Assembly (NCBI GenBank): GCA_007922305.1
Contig: ML677343.1
Coordinates: forward strand, 32,887,573 to 32,951,572
From: Dermatemys mawii
Taxonomy: Eukaryota > Chordata > Testudines > Dermatemydidae
Reading direction: 5' to 3'
Length of the DNA: 64,000 nt
Shown: in pieces, positions 32,085 to 44,242 of the stretch
Position numbering within the stretch: the first letter of the stretch is position 1
Layout of the letters: each line of letters opens with the position of its first letter
Notes under the pieces: model-generated
Databases searched by the model: none
What the model saw: only the letters and a program-made list of their open reading frames with translations
Told to the model about the DNA's origin: nothing
Made by a program: the position numbers and the translations under genes

Positions 32085-33265
32085 ATAAGACTAGTCATAC
32101 TGCATTAGGCCACGATCCATCTTGCCCAGTATCCTATCTCTGTTAGTGGCCCATATCAGAGTTTCAGGCGGAGTGTACAGAACTGAGAAGTTACTGAGTG
32201 ACCCATCTCTGCCTTCCACTCCCAGCATCTGATAAAGATTTAAATTTGTCCTGAGTATGGGGTTGCATCCCTGACCATCTTGGCTACTAGCCATTGATGG
32301 ACCTCTCCTTTAAGAACTTATTTATACTTTTGGCCTTCACAACATCTCATGGTAAGACAAGAAGTTCCGTAAGTTAGTCGTGCACTGTGTGAAAAAGTGA
32401 TCACTCTTGTTTGTATTAATTTCATTGAGTGTCCTCTGACTTCTGTATTGTGGGAAAGGGTAAATAACATCTCTATCCACTTTTCCACACGATTTACAAA
32501 TTCACATACCTCTATCATATCCCCCCTTAGTCTGCTCTTTTCTAAACTGAGCAGCCCTAATCTTTTTAATCTTTCCTTGTATGGAAGGTGTTCCATACAT
32601 TTGATCATCTTTGTTGCCCCTCTCTGAACCTTTCCAAGTTCCACTATGAGATGGCAACCCGAACTGGCTGTATTATCCAAGGTGTGGGCACACAATGGAT
32701 TTATATAGTGGCATTATATTTTCTGTCCCATTTTCTATCCCTTTTCTAATAGCTGCTAACATACAGTTAGCCTTTTTGACTGCTGCATATAGAGTAGAAG
32801 TTTGCAGAAAATTATTCATGATAATGCCAAGATCTGTTTCTGGGGTAGCAACAGCTAATTTTAGAACCTATCGTATATGTATAGTTGGAATTATTTTTTC
32901 TAATATGCATTACTATGAACTTAATGTTTATTTCATCTACATTTTGTTGCCTAGCCACCCAGTTTTGTGAGATCGCTAATTCTTTGCAGACTACTTTGGC
33001 CTTAACTATTTTAAATAATTGTGTCATCTGAAAACTTTGCCATTTCGTTGGTCACCTCCTTCTCCAGATCATTAATGGATACGCTGAATGCCAGAGGTCC
33101 CAGTAACAGATTCTTGGGGGAATCCACTATTCACCTTTCTCCACTGTGAAAACTGACCATTTATTCCTACTCTCTGTGTCCTATCTTTTAGCCAGTTACT
33201 GATCCATGAGAGGACTCTTCCCTCTTGTCCGAGGGCTGCTTTGTTTCCTTAAGAGTCTTTGGTGA
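32085..33265 (-). mobile_element. CR1 LINE 3' portion
   Basis: On the minus strand the sequence carries CR1 RT-end and 3'-tail phrases: CTTGGAAAGGTTCAGAGAGG, GATCAAATGTATGGAACACC, TTAAAAAGATTAGGGCTGC and the terminal GGATACTGGGCAAGATGGAT. The minus frame at 32,318-32,695 translates part of it (KVQRGATKMIKCMEHLPYKE). Upstream (33,000-33,260) it continues with reverse-transcriptase-flanking sequence including GATCTGGAGAAGGAGGTGAC. It is 5'-truncated and has several frameshifts. Confidence 0.85.
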
Positions 33266-36200
33266 GGGCCCTTTCCTGTCCAATATTTATATATTCAGAA
33301 TATTATTTCAACAAAAAGCAGTAAATATTTAAATGTTAGTGTAATAAAGTTTTTTCTATTTAAAATATTTTAAAACTGTGTTAAATGTATCACAAAATCA
33401 GGCCCCCATTTAGTTTAAATGATGCTGCCTTTATTGTAGCATTTCTTCCAGAAGACAACTGAATTCTGGAAGCATATACTGAAATTGCCTTTTTACTATA
33501 GGAGTTAGCTTTACAATCGTATCCTTCTCAGGAGATCAGAGTGAAGCGAGACTCAATCTCTAAAAAGCAAGTCTGTTTAGCAGCACTACCTTATTCATCC
33601 TTTTAATCTTACACCTACATGTTCATTACGGACTCACTGACATACTAGTGCCAAAACCACCATCAAAAGCCATTTCAATCTCTCTGCTGCTCTGAGAAAA
33701 CCTTGACCCTCTGCTTCTCTAATGAAGATGTTAGGGAACTGAGAATTGTACCAACAGTCAGCTCTTACACTACAGTTTTCTGCTACAGAAACATTCAAAT
33801 CACTGAATCCTGAAGCATTAGGCTCAGTGTAACGCAGTATCATCTTTCTGCAGCAAAAGCAGAATGCAGCTAACTTGTTAAAAACAAATATCTTAGCAAC
33901 AAAAAATCTCTCTACCACACATTCCCATGGTATGACTGTCTTGCAAGATTATATAAATTCATATGTATGAAGCTAGATTCTTATATTCTCCTTTTAGTTC
34001 CCTCCCTCTTTCCACTCCAAGAGACAGGATTTGGCTTTTTATTATTGTGAGACAGCTACAAGAAGTCTCTATTTTTTCCCCAAGGTGGCAGGATTCACAG
34101 TCATTCTGGTATCCCCTGGAAGAAAGTTCCATTATTGTCTGCTGATTACCTCAGTCCCACACTCCCACTAATCTCCCTCTGTTGATAGCTCCACTGTTTC
34201 TATAGGACAGAGATGCCATGGTAGAATGTTACTTCGAAGTGAGAAGCAATCAGATGAGTTGGATCAATGGGGTTGAAGACTCTGAATTTAATTCAATGGG
34301 GAGCATATGTAGTGTCCATTTTAGTCAACCGTGCTGTTTAGCAGGGATACTGCTGTAAACTGTACAAGCCAGTTGTTTTTTTTTTGTTTTTTGTTTTTTG
34401 TGTTTTTTTTTGAGTGCCTACACGTTTATTCCCAGATACAGTGCCTTGAGCAAACTGATGGTCAAAATTATGGACTGCAGAAGCCAAGAATTTACGGGAC
34501 GGTGTGCAATGTTCTTGCAGTATGTGGAAGGTAGCACAGCAGCTGTCCCTACTTGATTATCCACTACTAATGAGGCCAAGAACACCTCTAGGCTGTGCAT
34601 CACTGACAACCGAGGGAGCAATGTCCTCCACTGAGGGTGAGTAAATGATATTGGGAGTTCATCAAGCTTCAGCCAGCTGTTCCTCAGTCACTGATCTCAT
34701 TCAGACCTTGCGCTACTTTGGAGATGGTGTACTTTTGCATAAAGGTGTGCTGCTGACATTCATGTGCTAAACTGAAATCATCGCATTGTCCTGACTTCAT
34801 CACCAGTATTAAGCCCTCTAATCTATCTCTGCAGAGACTTTTTAAAAACCTGAGATCTCAGCATTACCCAATTTCTTATTTGGTTATCTGTCGGGTGTTT
34901 TACTGGGTAGCAACCACTCCTTCATGTACATCTGGACAGCACAGTGCACATTGTGGGTACTATCACAATCTCCACTTCCCAATGCAATAAACAGTGAATT
35001 CTTTTTAGCACTAGAAGTTAGAGCTTTCAGAGTTTAAAATATTTTTTTCCTATATATAATGTTGCAATTTTGCCACTTTTGTCATTTCCTCAATAATATT
35101 CTCTCTCCATCTGAATAATCTATAGTTGGACTCAATTAAAGCAGTGTGGCTTTATATAGTCAAAGAATACAAAACACAGACTGAATAAAGTTTTACTTTC
35201 ATTATCTCAAATGTAATGGAAAATTCCAATTTTGGGTAGAGAAGGAAACGTCTTTGACTAGTTTTTAAAGGGCAGTGGGTGTACTAAAGCAGTTCAGAAG
35301 TTTGGAATGACAGTAGCAATCTTGGGAGAGAGAGATGTGTAGCCAGACTGCAGGCAAGTTAGATAAAGGTGCATGATAGATTAGATTTGCCATAAAGCTT
35401 TATGATCTGTCACACAGATAGCACCACATACAGCAAGAACATATATTACATACAGATACACAAGCTTAGATAGTCACTAACATTTTCTTGTAGGTTAAAG
35501 CTATTGAAATTAATGAGGAAAAAAATTAAGTCCCATTTAAAAAAAAATCAGGTTCCAAATGCAAATATTCAAACTGAATACTGCTTAGTTTGAAATTTAA
35601 AGGAATAAAACTAATTATATTTCATATCAAATTATTAAGTACTTCTGGTTTGTTAATACACGTGGTGTTTTACAATTGCTTTTGATGTGGTGCAAAGCCA
35701 CAAAACACTCAGGTGAATACTAGTTAGAGAAATATTTACTGTGCACATAGCAAGAAGTCTCCTACTCTATCACAGTTTAATTACTGTAATAAACTGTGGC
35801 AGGGGAGAGCTGCTGATGCTTGGCCTGTGTTCTGTTTCACTGTGAACAATTTTTATTATTATTAATACTCACCAAGGGAAAGTGAAATAGCTTGTTTCAG
35901 TATGAATATCTTGGAATATTAAAATGGACAGTCTAAGTACAACAATTTCTTTGCAAAACTTAGAATGGAATAAAAACTACACAAACTTGTGAAACAAACT
36001 ATCTAATTCAGTGGATGCCAATTTCTACAGTACATTAGTCTTTTTTTAAATAAAAGCCATTAGTATCATGACAACTAGATTACAACATAATTTAAATTCA
36101 GCATAAACCAACTGTTAATCAAGCACCTAAACTCCCAAGCATCAACACTGTCACTAGGTTATTTACAACATTCCTTCACCATTATATCTGAGGACATGTC

Positions 36201-37154
36201 AACAGGCAATTTCAATCCTGGACTGATACCTCACAATCCACATAGTTAAAAACTGCAGCTTTGCGCCACGGAAAAGTGGAAAATCCCAGTGTTCAATTAG
36301 GATTCTATTCTCTGAAACTGCCAAGTCTGGAGAAAGATCAGTTATACTGTTCGTATTATTTTGCTTTTCTCAGTACAGCAGCACACACTATTCTCCCTAA
36401 TCAATTTAACCTAATCTAAGTTCCTTTTTCTGCATTCCACTCTAATTAATCCTACTAAATTTATATGTATAGAAAAAAAATTCTGTGAATTCCTACATCT
36501 AAGGATGTTACAAAATACGAGTCCCAAACACAGTTTGCATGAAAAGCAGTAATTTTCCAAAGCCTTCATTAACATTATGCAAACCTAGAAAAATAGCCGT
36601 CTACTCTCCATTGGCTTCAATTACTCTAGTTATAACCAGCAGAAAGAACATTAGATAAGTTAAAATTTTAACTCAAAGTCTCTTATTTTGGGAATCAGAG
36701 ATAGAAAAAAGGCTTACGACATACTGTGCAAGGATATTAAAAGGAACCTTACTGATTCAGCAGCCAGGCACACTAACAAGCTATGAACTTCGTTGAAATT
36801 AGATAAAAACTGATGCCAGACAGTTCACTAGAATAAAATCAACAGTCCTGCTTTCATTAAGGGTCAGCAAAATGTTGCTACATCTGAAAACACTCTCTTA
36901 AAAATTGAAGTGTTTTTTTTTTTTAAAAAATATCCATGGATATTTGCTAGGATAAAATTTAATTTAGTGTCTCAGCTATTCCATCACAAAAGTTTAAAAC
37001 GTTTATATTCAGTTTGAAAATATCACAAAGTTGAAGTAGAAAAATAACATCATGACCATACCAGTATCTGGCTTTGGGGCTTTTTTTGCACAGAAATAAC
37101 ACAAAAGAAAGTTCTTTGGGGGAAAAAAAGAAAGCAAGTAACTCAAATATTTAC
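33266..37154. other. unassigned AT-rich DNA
   Basis: No supported gene. A T-rich tract lies at 34,374-34,411. The minus frame at 33,634-33,918 (94 codons) contains varied residues but no recognisable domain or credible splice pair. Confidence 0.4.
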
Positions 37155-37233
37155 CGATTCCATAGCTGAAAGTTGTTGCTAGCAGAGCATGTATTAAATC
37201 CAAGAGAATTGTGTCACAAAGCAGCTGCGTATT
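37155..37233 (-). CDS. candidate exon, unidentified gene
   Basis: On the minus strand an excellent acceptor (AGCCTTCTCTTTCAG) precedes 79 bases that end at a donor (GGAATCG then GTAAATATTTGAG). Only the frame starting at the first base is open: it begins NTQLLCDTILL, continues DLIHALLATTFSYGI and leaves one base over. The residues are hydrophobic enough for part of a membrane segment. I do not recognise a family. Splice quality makes this one of the better candidates, but 26 open codons is not significant alone. Confidence 0.3.
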
Positions 37234-38691
37234 CTGAAAGAGAAGGCTAAAATTAGTTCATGTAAATATTAAAACACAGAGTTAACTTTCAACTTCACTA
37301 AAAAGCATACCAGGCATTCAAAGGACATGTACTAAATAAATACACCTGATATCAACAGAACATTATCTTTGTGTCCACTCCTATGACTTTCTGGTCTAAC
37401 AGCCCTCTATCAGGACTGGAACAAGAAATGGTTTCATGGCAGGCTTGGCAGTACATCAGCAACTAATTTTTAAAAGATAGCTGAAAGCAGTTTTCAAGTA
37501 CTACACACACATTCAAGTCTCTGGACAAATTGTTTTTGGTTTTACAATCACACTTTCCTCTTTTTTAAAACATTCTCTTCCATGTTTCTGTGAGACCCAG
37601 AAGTAAACACCAAGGAAACTGACTCCATGAGGGGAAACGTTAAATGCATGCTGTCAAATCCAGTACCTGAAAAATAAATTTTCTCTGACCTCTTTCAGTT
37701 ATAGTAATCTTAGGTGCTACCTGAGATAGTAGGGAAATTCAGACAGAAATGTGATTCTTTTTAAAGTTGGTGTCCTTTTAATTTGCCATTCTCAGAGTAG
37801 CAAGCTGCTGATTAGAAAGACCCGGGCCTTTTATTCATTATTCTTGCTGCACTCACTTCTTTTTAAGGATGTTTTTCAAGTGAAATTCTGAAATTTAAGC
37901 TTTGGGTAATGGGAACTACAATAATGGATCGGATGACAAAGTTAGTGAGAAAAATACTTTCCACTCTAAGTAAAAAAATCAAAGGAGTGTTCAACTACTA
38001 GTTCTTCACAATTCTTTCCTAACTGGACAAAGCCAATTCAAAATATCCATAATAAATTATTCAAATACAGCAGATTACTGGATATTATGTTAGAATATTC
38101 TTAAGTGCAGAGAAGCTTGACACTTCAATGGGAAAGAAAAAAGCTTAAGTTAGCTCTATGAAGGAAAAGGCATACATAGCTATTAAATGCATAATTAAAT
38201 AAACTAACCTCCCACAAACTATAATCCTAACTCAGCGATGTTTCTATTACAGACTACCAGAAACATTTGGTTCAATGCAAAGACATGATAAAAAGAATTA
38301 AGCAGAAGCCATTGTGCAGGCTTCCTCAAGCAACTGACTTCATACCCTTGACATGTACATTTGACCTTCTGGAACAGTTCTCAGCTCAGTCAGAAAACTA
38401 GTGGTACTGAAATCAGCTTTAAAAGCTTCTTTAGATCAGATACTTTGAAGCCTTAGTATCATTACACATCTTGAATATGCAGTTGTCAAAAAAAATAATT
38501 GGAATGTATAAGAGAATCTGAACCAAAGGCATTCTAATGATCTAGAAAACAGGGGAAGAACAGTGGCATCAAGAACAGATTGTTCTATCTGAGAACAATC
38601 TACATGAGGAGAATCTGAGATGTCAGAGAGGAAGAAACTATGCAACTCTTATTACAGGGGCCCCCTTTTTACTAACCAGCCAAAGCAGTCA
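37234..38691. other. unassigned DNA
   Basis: Intron-like AT-rich sequence; no feature recognised. Confidence 0.4.
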
Positions 38692-38699
38692 CCTTAGAA

Positions 38700-38831
38700 C
38701 AGTGCTTTTCAACCTGTGGTCCTTGGAGCCCTGAGGGTCCGTGGGCTATGTCTAAGATTTCCAAAGCAATCCACACCTCCATTCCAATTTTTTTAAGAGT
38801 TTAGCAAATGAAAAAAGGTTGAAAATAACTG
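38700..38831 (+). mobile_element. 132-bp hAT MITE with perfect TSD
   Basis: The ends CAGTGCTTTTCAACCTGTGG and AAAGGTTGAAAATAACTG are inverted matches, and identical 8-bp repeats CCTTAGAA flank them (38,692-38,699 and 38,832-38,839). Non-coding; the small size suggests an internally deleted derivative. Confidence 0.85.
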
Positions 38832-38839
38832 CCTTAGAA

Positions 38840-40891
38840 GATATTTACTGGAATCAGCTGAAGAAAACCTTCCACGAGACTGTGCACAGTAACCAAAACG
38901 CTTCATTTCTAAGACTCACTGCTTCTTCTAGTGAGACTGTTCTGAAACGCACCAACAGTAAGGAAGAGTATGCCATTCTATCCTACCATTTAAATGGCTC
39001 AATCAGATACGACCCTTTAAAGAAAAGACATTTCTTACTTATTGGAAAACATGTAGACTTTCATTATTCTAAGCCCTGTCTAGGACGGACCAGATATATA
39101 CATATGAGAACTCAAGATGATTATTTGGGCACACTTAAGTGACTCCTGAATCATGTATTTGCAGCTACAAAGACTTATGAATACCGTTCTGCTAAAACCC
39201 TAGGGGCTCTAGATACAAAGCAAAACAAAATAAATACTATGGCTATGGAATCATTTACCATCTCCAAAACCTGAAATCTTAAACTCAGCACATGCCTAGA
39301 GAAAGGTGACTTAAGGACATCGTCCTATAAAAGTCATTTTGTTCATTTCACAAGAACAAATCTTTAGTCCCTTTTTAAAGTCATCATGTCCCATTCACAA
39401 TGCTGAGAGTTATGTTAGGACTGCCACTAGTCTCTTCTATTGTTTCAAACTCTAATAGCCCCTTAGTCTAAAACACGGCACAGAGGAGAATTATACTTCA
39501 CTGTTCACTTTAAGTTACTGTGAGCATGCAAACAGGTTTTTTAAAATAACTTTTGGAAGACTATCATCTCTTTACATAAATTGTTTTTACTGACTGATCC
39601 CACGTAGACTCCTCTTCATCTCCCAAATCTGGATTCTATCAAATATACTTGTTCTGGGGAAAGAGTGACCATGACCTCTATTTTTGCTAAGTAGTAATAC
39701 AAAGCTAGAGACATCAGAAAGCTCCCCATCATTACAACTTCCCTCCGCTAACAGGAAATGCTTCTGCACTTTAGAATCCAAAGCTGGAGATGGGTTGACA
39801 AAGGACTTTAAAGAGACCAGGCACAACTATAACTCCAACTCTTAAGTCTTATTGGGAGAAATGGGGAAAACACAAAGCACTAACTTCCTAACCTCCACGA
39901 CACAGGAGAACCAGTTAAACAAGCATACCTAGCATGTAATAATGGAACATTTAATATAAACTAATGACTTAAGCAGGGAGTTCCAAGAAGTCCAAAAGGG
40001 ACTTTTTCATTGTAAGCTTTTTGAGAGGAAACAGTGCGCGCTACATCAGATCACCAACACTACTGTGTGTGACCAAAGGCCACCAGTTGCCACCAAGAAA
40101 GGGGGAGAGGGGAAATCAAGATACCTCCCCACATCAGCTACTCGGACAAATAGCACTTTTCAGGCAGTGTCTAAGACCCAATGCAGGCTGTTCTAAGGGC
40201 ATATGCATGCAATTCCATTGAGTTCAGTGGAGTTACATCCTGAGTTACTTTGACTCTCAATTTGGCTCTATTTTTGTAGGCTCACTCACAGCCCTCTGAA
40301 AGCACAGACTCTATGGCCTGGTGTCACTCAGCCTACATTGAAAGAACAACAATCACTAACCACCATCTCTAATACAAAAACATTGTGACTTCTTGTCCAT
40401 TTTGATTCCAGCAAGATGTTCCTTCAAATCTTACATACTCTAGGATTCCCACCTCTAATCTTTATCCTTCGTCTCTTCAAACAACCACCGTCCTTCTCCC
40501 AATCAACCTTCCTCCTCCATATCCCTCTCTGCACAACAGACAATACTGCTTTTCCTATGCTAACTCTTTTACTGGAAACAGTCTGTGCTTTAGGCAACTC
40601 CTTTACCTGTCCTTCCATGATGTGACAGTCTGGAGGACATGTCTAGGTACAATTTATGAATGCCAGTCGGATTTTATTAACTTTGGATGTTTATGCTTTA
40701 TGGCTGTGTTTTGCTGTAGTCTTACATCCTACTGCTTGTGATAAGGAAAGGGAGGGGCACCTGGCTGCGGGCCTCAGAATGAGATGGATAAGGACCGTCA
40801 ACAACTGAATGAACCTTGCCCTGGCAGAACAATGGGGTGGTTGCAGTGTGAGTAAAACCAGTTTTTGTCTGAACTCCAGAAGGGTGGGAAC
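38840..40891. other. unassigned DNA
   Basis: No gene recognised. The plus frame at 38,819-39,142 (107 codons) starts inside the hAT MITE and has no domain or splice support. Confidence 0.4.
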
Positions 40892-40894
40892 CAA

Positions 40895-41163
40895 GGCCAG
40901 ATCTACACTATAGACTGTACCTACATAACATGTCGCTCAGCAGTGTGAAAAATCCACACCCTGAGTGATATAATTATACCGATCTAAAACCCTGTGTAGA
41001 CAGTGTTATGTTGACAGGAGAGCTTCTCCAGCTGACACAATTACTGCCTCTCGGGGAGGTGGATTAACTACACCGAAGCGAGAAGCTCTCCTATTGACAT
41101 AGAAGCATCTTCACTTAAGTGCTGCAGTTGTGACAATGCAGCATTTTAAGTGTAGCCTCGCCC
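40895..41163 (+). mobile_element. 269-bp Harbinger-type MITE
   Basis: The ends GGCCAGATCTACACT and AAGTGTAGCCTCGCCC are imperfect inverted repeats flanked by the 3-bp duplication CAA (40,892-40,894 and 41,164-41,166). Internal phrases GGAGAGCTTCTCC and GGGGAGGTGGATTAACTAC match the element at 7,246. Non-coding. Confidence 0.72.
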
Positions 41164-41257
41164 CAAGTAACAAACCACCTGACAGAGAACACTGATCACC
41201 TGAGAAGGGAGGCTTGAGGCTGATCAGGAGGGTCACCTGGCAAAGGGTGAACACATA

Positions 41258-41297
41258 AAGACTCGGCACACCACTTCTGAAAGGTTGCCAACCCCTG
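41258..41297 (+). mobile_element. hAT right-end scrap
   Basis: The sequence AAGACTCGGCACACCACTTC then TGAAAGGTTGCCAACCCCTG is the right end of the hAT family seen complete at 50,622 and 63,191. No left end is present nearby. Confidence 0.65.
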
Positions 41298-41763
41298 GTC
41301 TACGCCCAGGGAGTAGGAGCCCAGAGGCCAAAGAGCCTATCAGGCCCTAAGAAGCTTAAAGCACACAGACCCAACGTGTGGGTCCAAACACAGCAGCTTA
41401 GTGAATGTTCAGCAGAGAGATCTTAACCAGGGTTGTAGCATGTCAACAAATGAGTTTTTCAATTATTGTAAACAGACAATTCCTGAACACATTACTTTTG
41501 AGAAACTGAATGCAAGGACAGAAGCTGGTTTACTCTCATTGAATTAGAGATGGTGCCCGCTAAGGTACTTCTGTACTGAAAACCTTCATATCCATTTATT
41601 CAAAAACTAATTAAAATAAACCAAATAAGGTTACAATGTGTTACAATGCATAAAAGACAAAAAGATTAGTTAAACAATGCTTAGCCTTTTCTAGTTTTAC
41701 AATTTAATTAGGCGAAAAAGCTAATTATGTCTAGCATTATAAATTATTTTTTGTGCCACTTAC
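41298..41763. other. unassigned DNA
   Basis: No gene or repeat recognised. Confidence 0.35.
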
Positions 41764-41835
41764 CCATTTCACCTGCTTGCAGACTAGTTTATCAGGTATA
41801 CTAATTCTGCTAATCTTGTTAACGCAAGTCCTAAC
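41764..41835 (-). CDS. candidate exon, unidentified gene
   Basis: 72 bases on the minus strand between an acceptor (GTGCTAATATTACAG, with a good branch-point-like GCTAAT just upstream) and a strong donor (GAAATGG then GTAAGTGGC). The open frame spans 24 whole codons, starting VRTCVNKISRISI and ending KLVCKQVKW. It would join in phase to the candidate at 37,155. Product unknown. Confidence 0.25.
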
Positions 41836-44187
41836 CTGTAATATTAGCACACTTCCCCTCCAACTGCCAATAAGGGACAAGGTATTATATTAATAGCTTT
41901 GTTTTCCTTTAATGCGCTTTTCATAAAAATGCTGAAAACACTGTTCTTTTGCTTGGAAAGAAATACAAGCAACATACAGATTATTCAAAAACAGAGGCAA
42001 TCACTTAAATTGTTTACTATCTAACCAAAGATTGCTAAGTGAAGGTTTCAAATACTGAAGAAACTTGGAGATGCTCATTTGCCTTCTCCATTCCATTTTT
42101 TAAATATTTCCATCAATTTCAGAGGATAATATTTCAGAGGATAATACATAGATCCCCCACAACCACCTACCTTTCAAGAACTTAGTTTCTTCACACTGGT
42201 TTGATCCTAAGACATTTCTCATCTATTAACACCTGGTTAATGTCTAACTATGTTCATACACCACAGATGCAACATGGTGGTCACCTGGACCATTTGCTGG
42301 TGTCCCAGAGAACTGTTTGGTTGCATCATTAACTCACATGCCATCTGCTCTTAGGTCTCTAAGCTCTTTACTGCAAAACAGCTACAAACTAGGACAAACC
42401 AACCTAGCTGCCTCTCCTAGGGGTCACTGCTACCAGTCGGAGTGGCGCTGACAGTCACCAGCTGGAAAGAAGCAACGAAAGGGGAAAACAACAAGGAAAT
42501 ATTCAGGGAGAAAGAGGACCTGGCAACAGGGGACGTATGTGCAGTGTACAGCGAAAACACACTGTGCAGTAGGTGAACATTTTCAGGGAAGCAGGAGGAA
42601 GCAATGAACAGACGGAGAACATGGAGAGCAAAAGGAGACTGATTAACACCTTTAAAAAAAGACAAAAAAGACATACAACTACATTTAAAAACTACTTTCT
42701 TATTGTTCCTCTTCCATGTAAGCAATTCTTGTCCTGTCAGAGGGATGCTGTGCAATTGTGAATGGGTAGTGTGGCAGTATGGAAGATTATGAATGTCTTG
42801 CATTTATATGGCACCTTTTACTCTTAACTATAGTATGGTTAAATGATCCCATTACAAGATTTACATTTGTTCTATGCTAAAGTTATCCACTTACAAAAAG
42901 TGAACAAATAAAGACAGCCTGTAGCACAAAAATCAAAGCTGAGCTTCAGCCATCCCATCATGATGCTTCTTACTCTAGTGCCAGGTAATCATTGCAATAA
43001 TTTCTCAATCATGTTGCTGCCAGAAGTCAAAACAAATCCTGTCCAATTAAACAAGGAAATGTAATTTTTGTAACAGATTTTGTCTGACTTTCTCTTTCCA
43101 AGAGATTTAATACCAAAGTAACATATTTAAGTTACCTATAAACTTATAACTGATAACTTTTATATAATTACTGTGCATGACTTGAATAGTATTAATATAG
43201 GATTCTAACTAAAATTCTTAGGAAAAAAAATCCAGTTGATACTCTGAAGTAATTCAATAGGTTTCTATTTACAAGAGATAAGCAAAGAATTACTTCAGTG
43301 CAGCAGTGTCCAAAATAACAGCACACCAGCCAGATTTGGCCTACTGTTACATTTATGAAGTCCATGTGCCATTCAGACTGTGCAGAATCCAAATTTTCAT
43401 TTTTTAAAAGCTCCTGCACCTCATAGCTGTGAACTATTCAAATGAGACGCTTAGATGAATGGTGCATTCAACAAGCATCTAGCTGAGTAAATTTTCAAAT
43501 CTACTGTTATAGAAGTCTACATAGCACTTAATCTGTTGGAAGCTTTGAAATTATTTTCCCTACCAATTTTCTCTCTCACACTTTTATTTTACTGCAAATC
43601 TAGTGCTTCAGGAGCCAGGACAACGAAATTCCCTTCTTGCAGTAAGCGTGCATTGCTGATTGTCAAGCAGTAACATGTACTGATCTGCACTTTGAAAGAT
43701 TGCTGCTACAAAGCAGCAGGGAGATTATGCAACATGACATGAAAACGGTGGAATTTTAAAATTTCTCTACAATGAAATGGTGTTATAAAGACAAGATAAG
43801 TAAGTATTCAAAGAGGTGGGGGTTTGCTTTGAAACAGGTAGAGAGAGTCATTTGAGAGCTGTTATGATCCTTAATATCACATACACATTAAAAAAGTGGG
43901 AAAACCTAGGTAAGTGTTTAAATTATTTAAAAAATGTGTGGTCTAGCCTCTTCAAGTCCTCCTAGCAATCCCTACTCTATAGCAGAAGAAAATTAGTACA
44001 AGCATCGTCACACCAGCCTTTACCCAATGAGGAGTTCTGATTCTCCCTGCTGCATTTACTGCACAAATGTGCGCTAACCAGATGTACAGTGCACGGCCTG
44101 GCCTTTTCTTGGAATTTTTCTCTGAAAAAGTTAGATTAGACAAATTAGTAGTACTTTCAAGCTTCCTTTTAAAAAAAAAAAGCATAC
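41836..44187. other. unassigned DNA
   Basis: Holds a 15-base tandem duplication (ATTTCAGAGGATAAT twice, 42,116-42,145). A minus donor-like site near 42,170 has a weak acceptor. The minus frame at 42,417-42,803 (128 codons) has no recognisable motif. Confidence 0.35.
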
Positions 44188-44242
44188 CTTATATATTTCT
44201 TGTCTCCAAGTTAGACTGTTAGCGCTTTTCATCTTCAAAGCA
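44188..44242 (-). CDS. candidate exon, unidentified gene
   Basis: 55 bases on the minus strand between TTGTGGTTGTGAAG and a donor (ATATAAG then GTATGC). The only open frame has one leading base, then ALKMKSANSLTWRQEIYK. It ends on a codon boundary and so would join in phase to the 41,764 candidate. The acceptor is mediocre. Product unknown. Confidence 0.2.

Noticed and set aside
33634..33918. 94-codon minus frame
   Set aside because: Internal donor-like site gives only tiny segments, and no domain is recognised.
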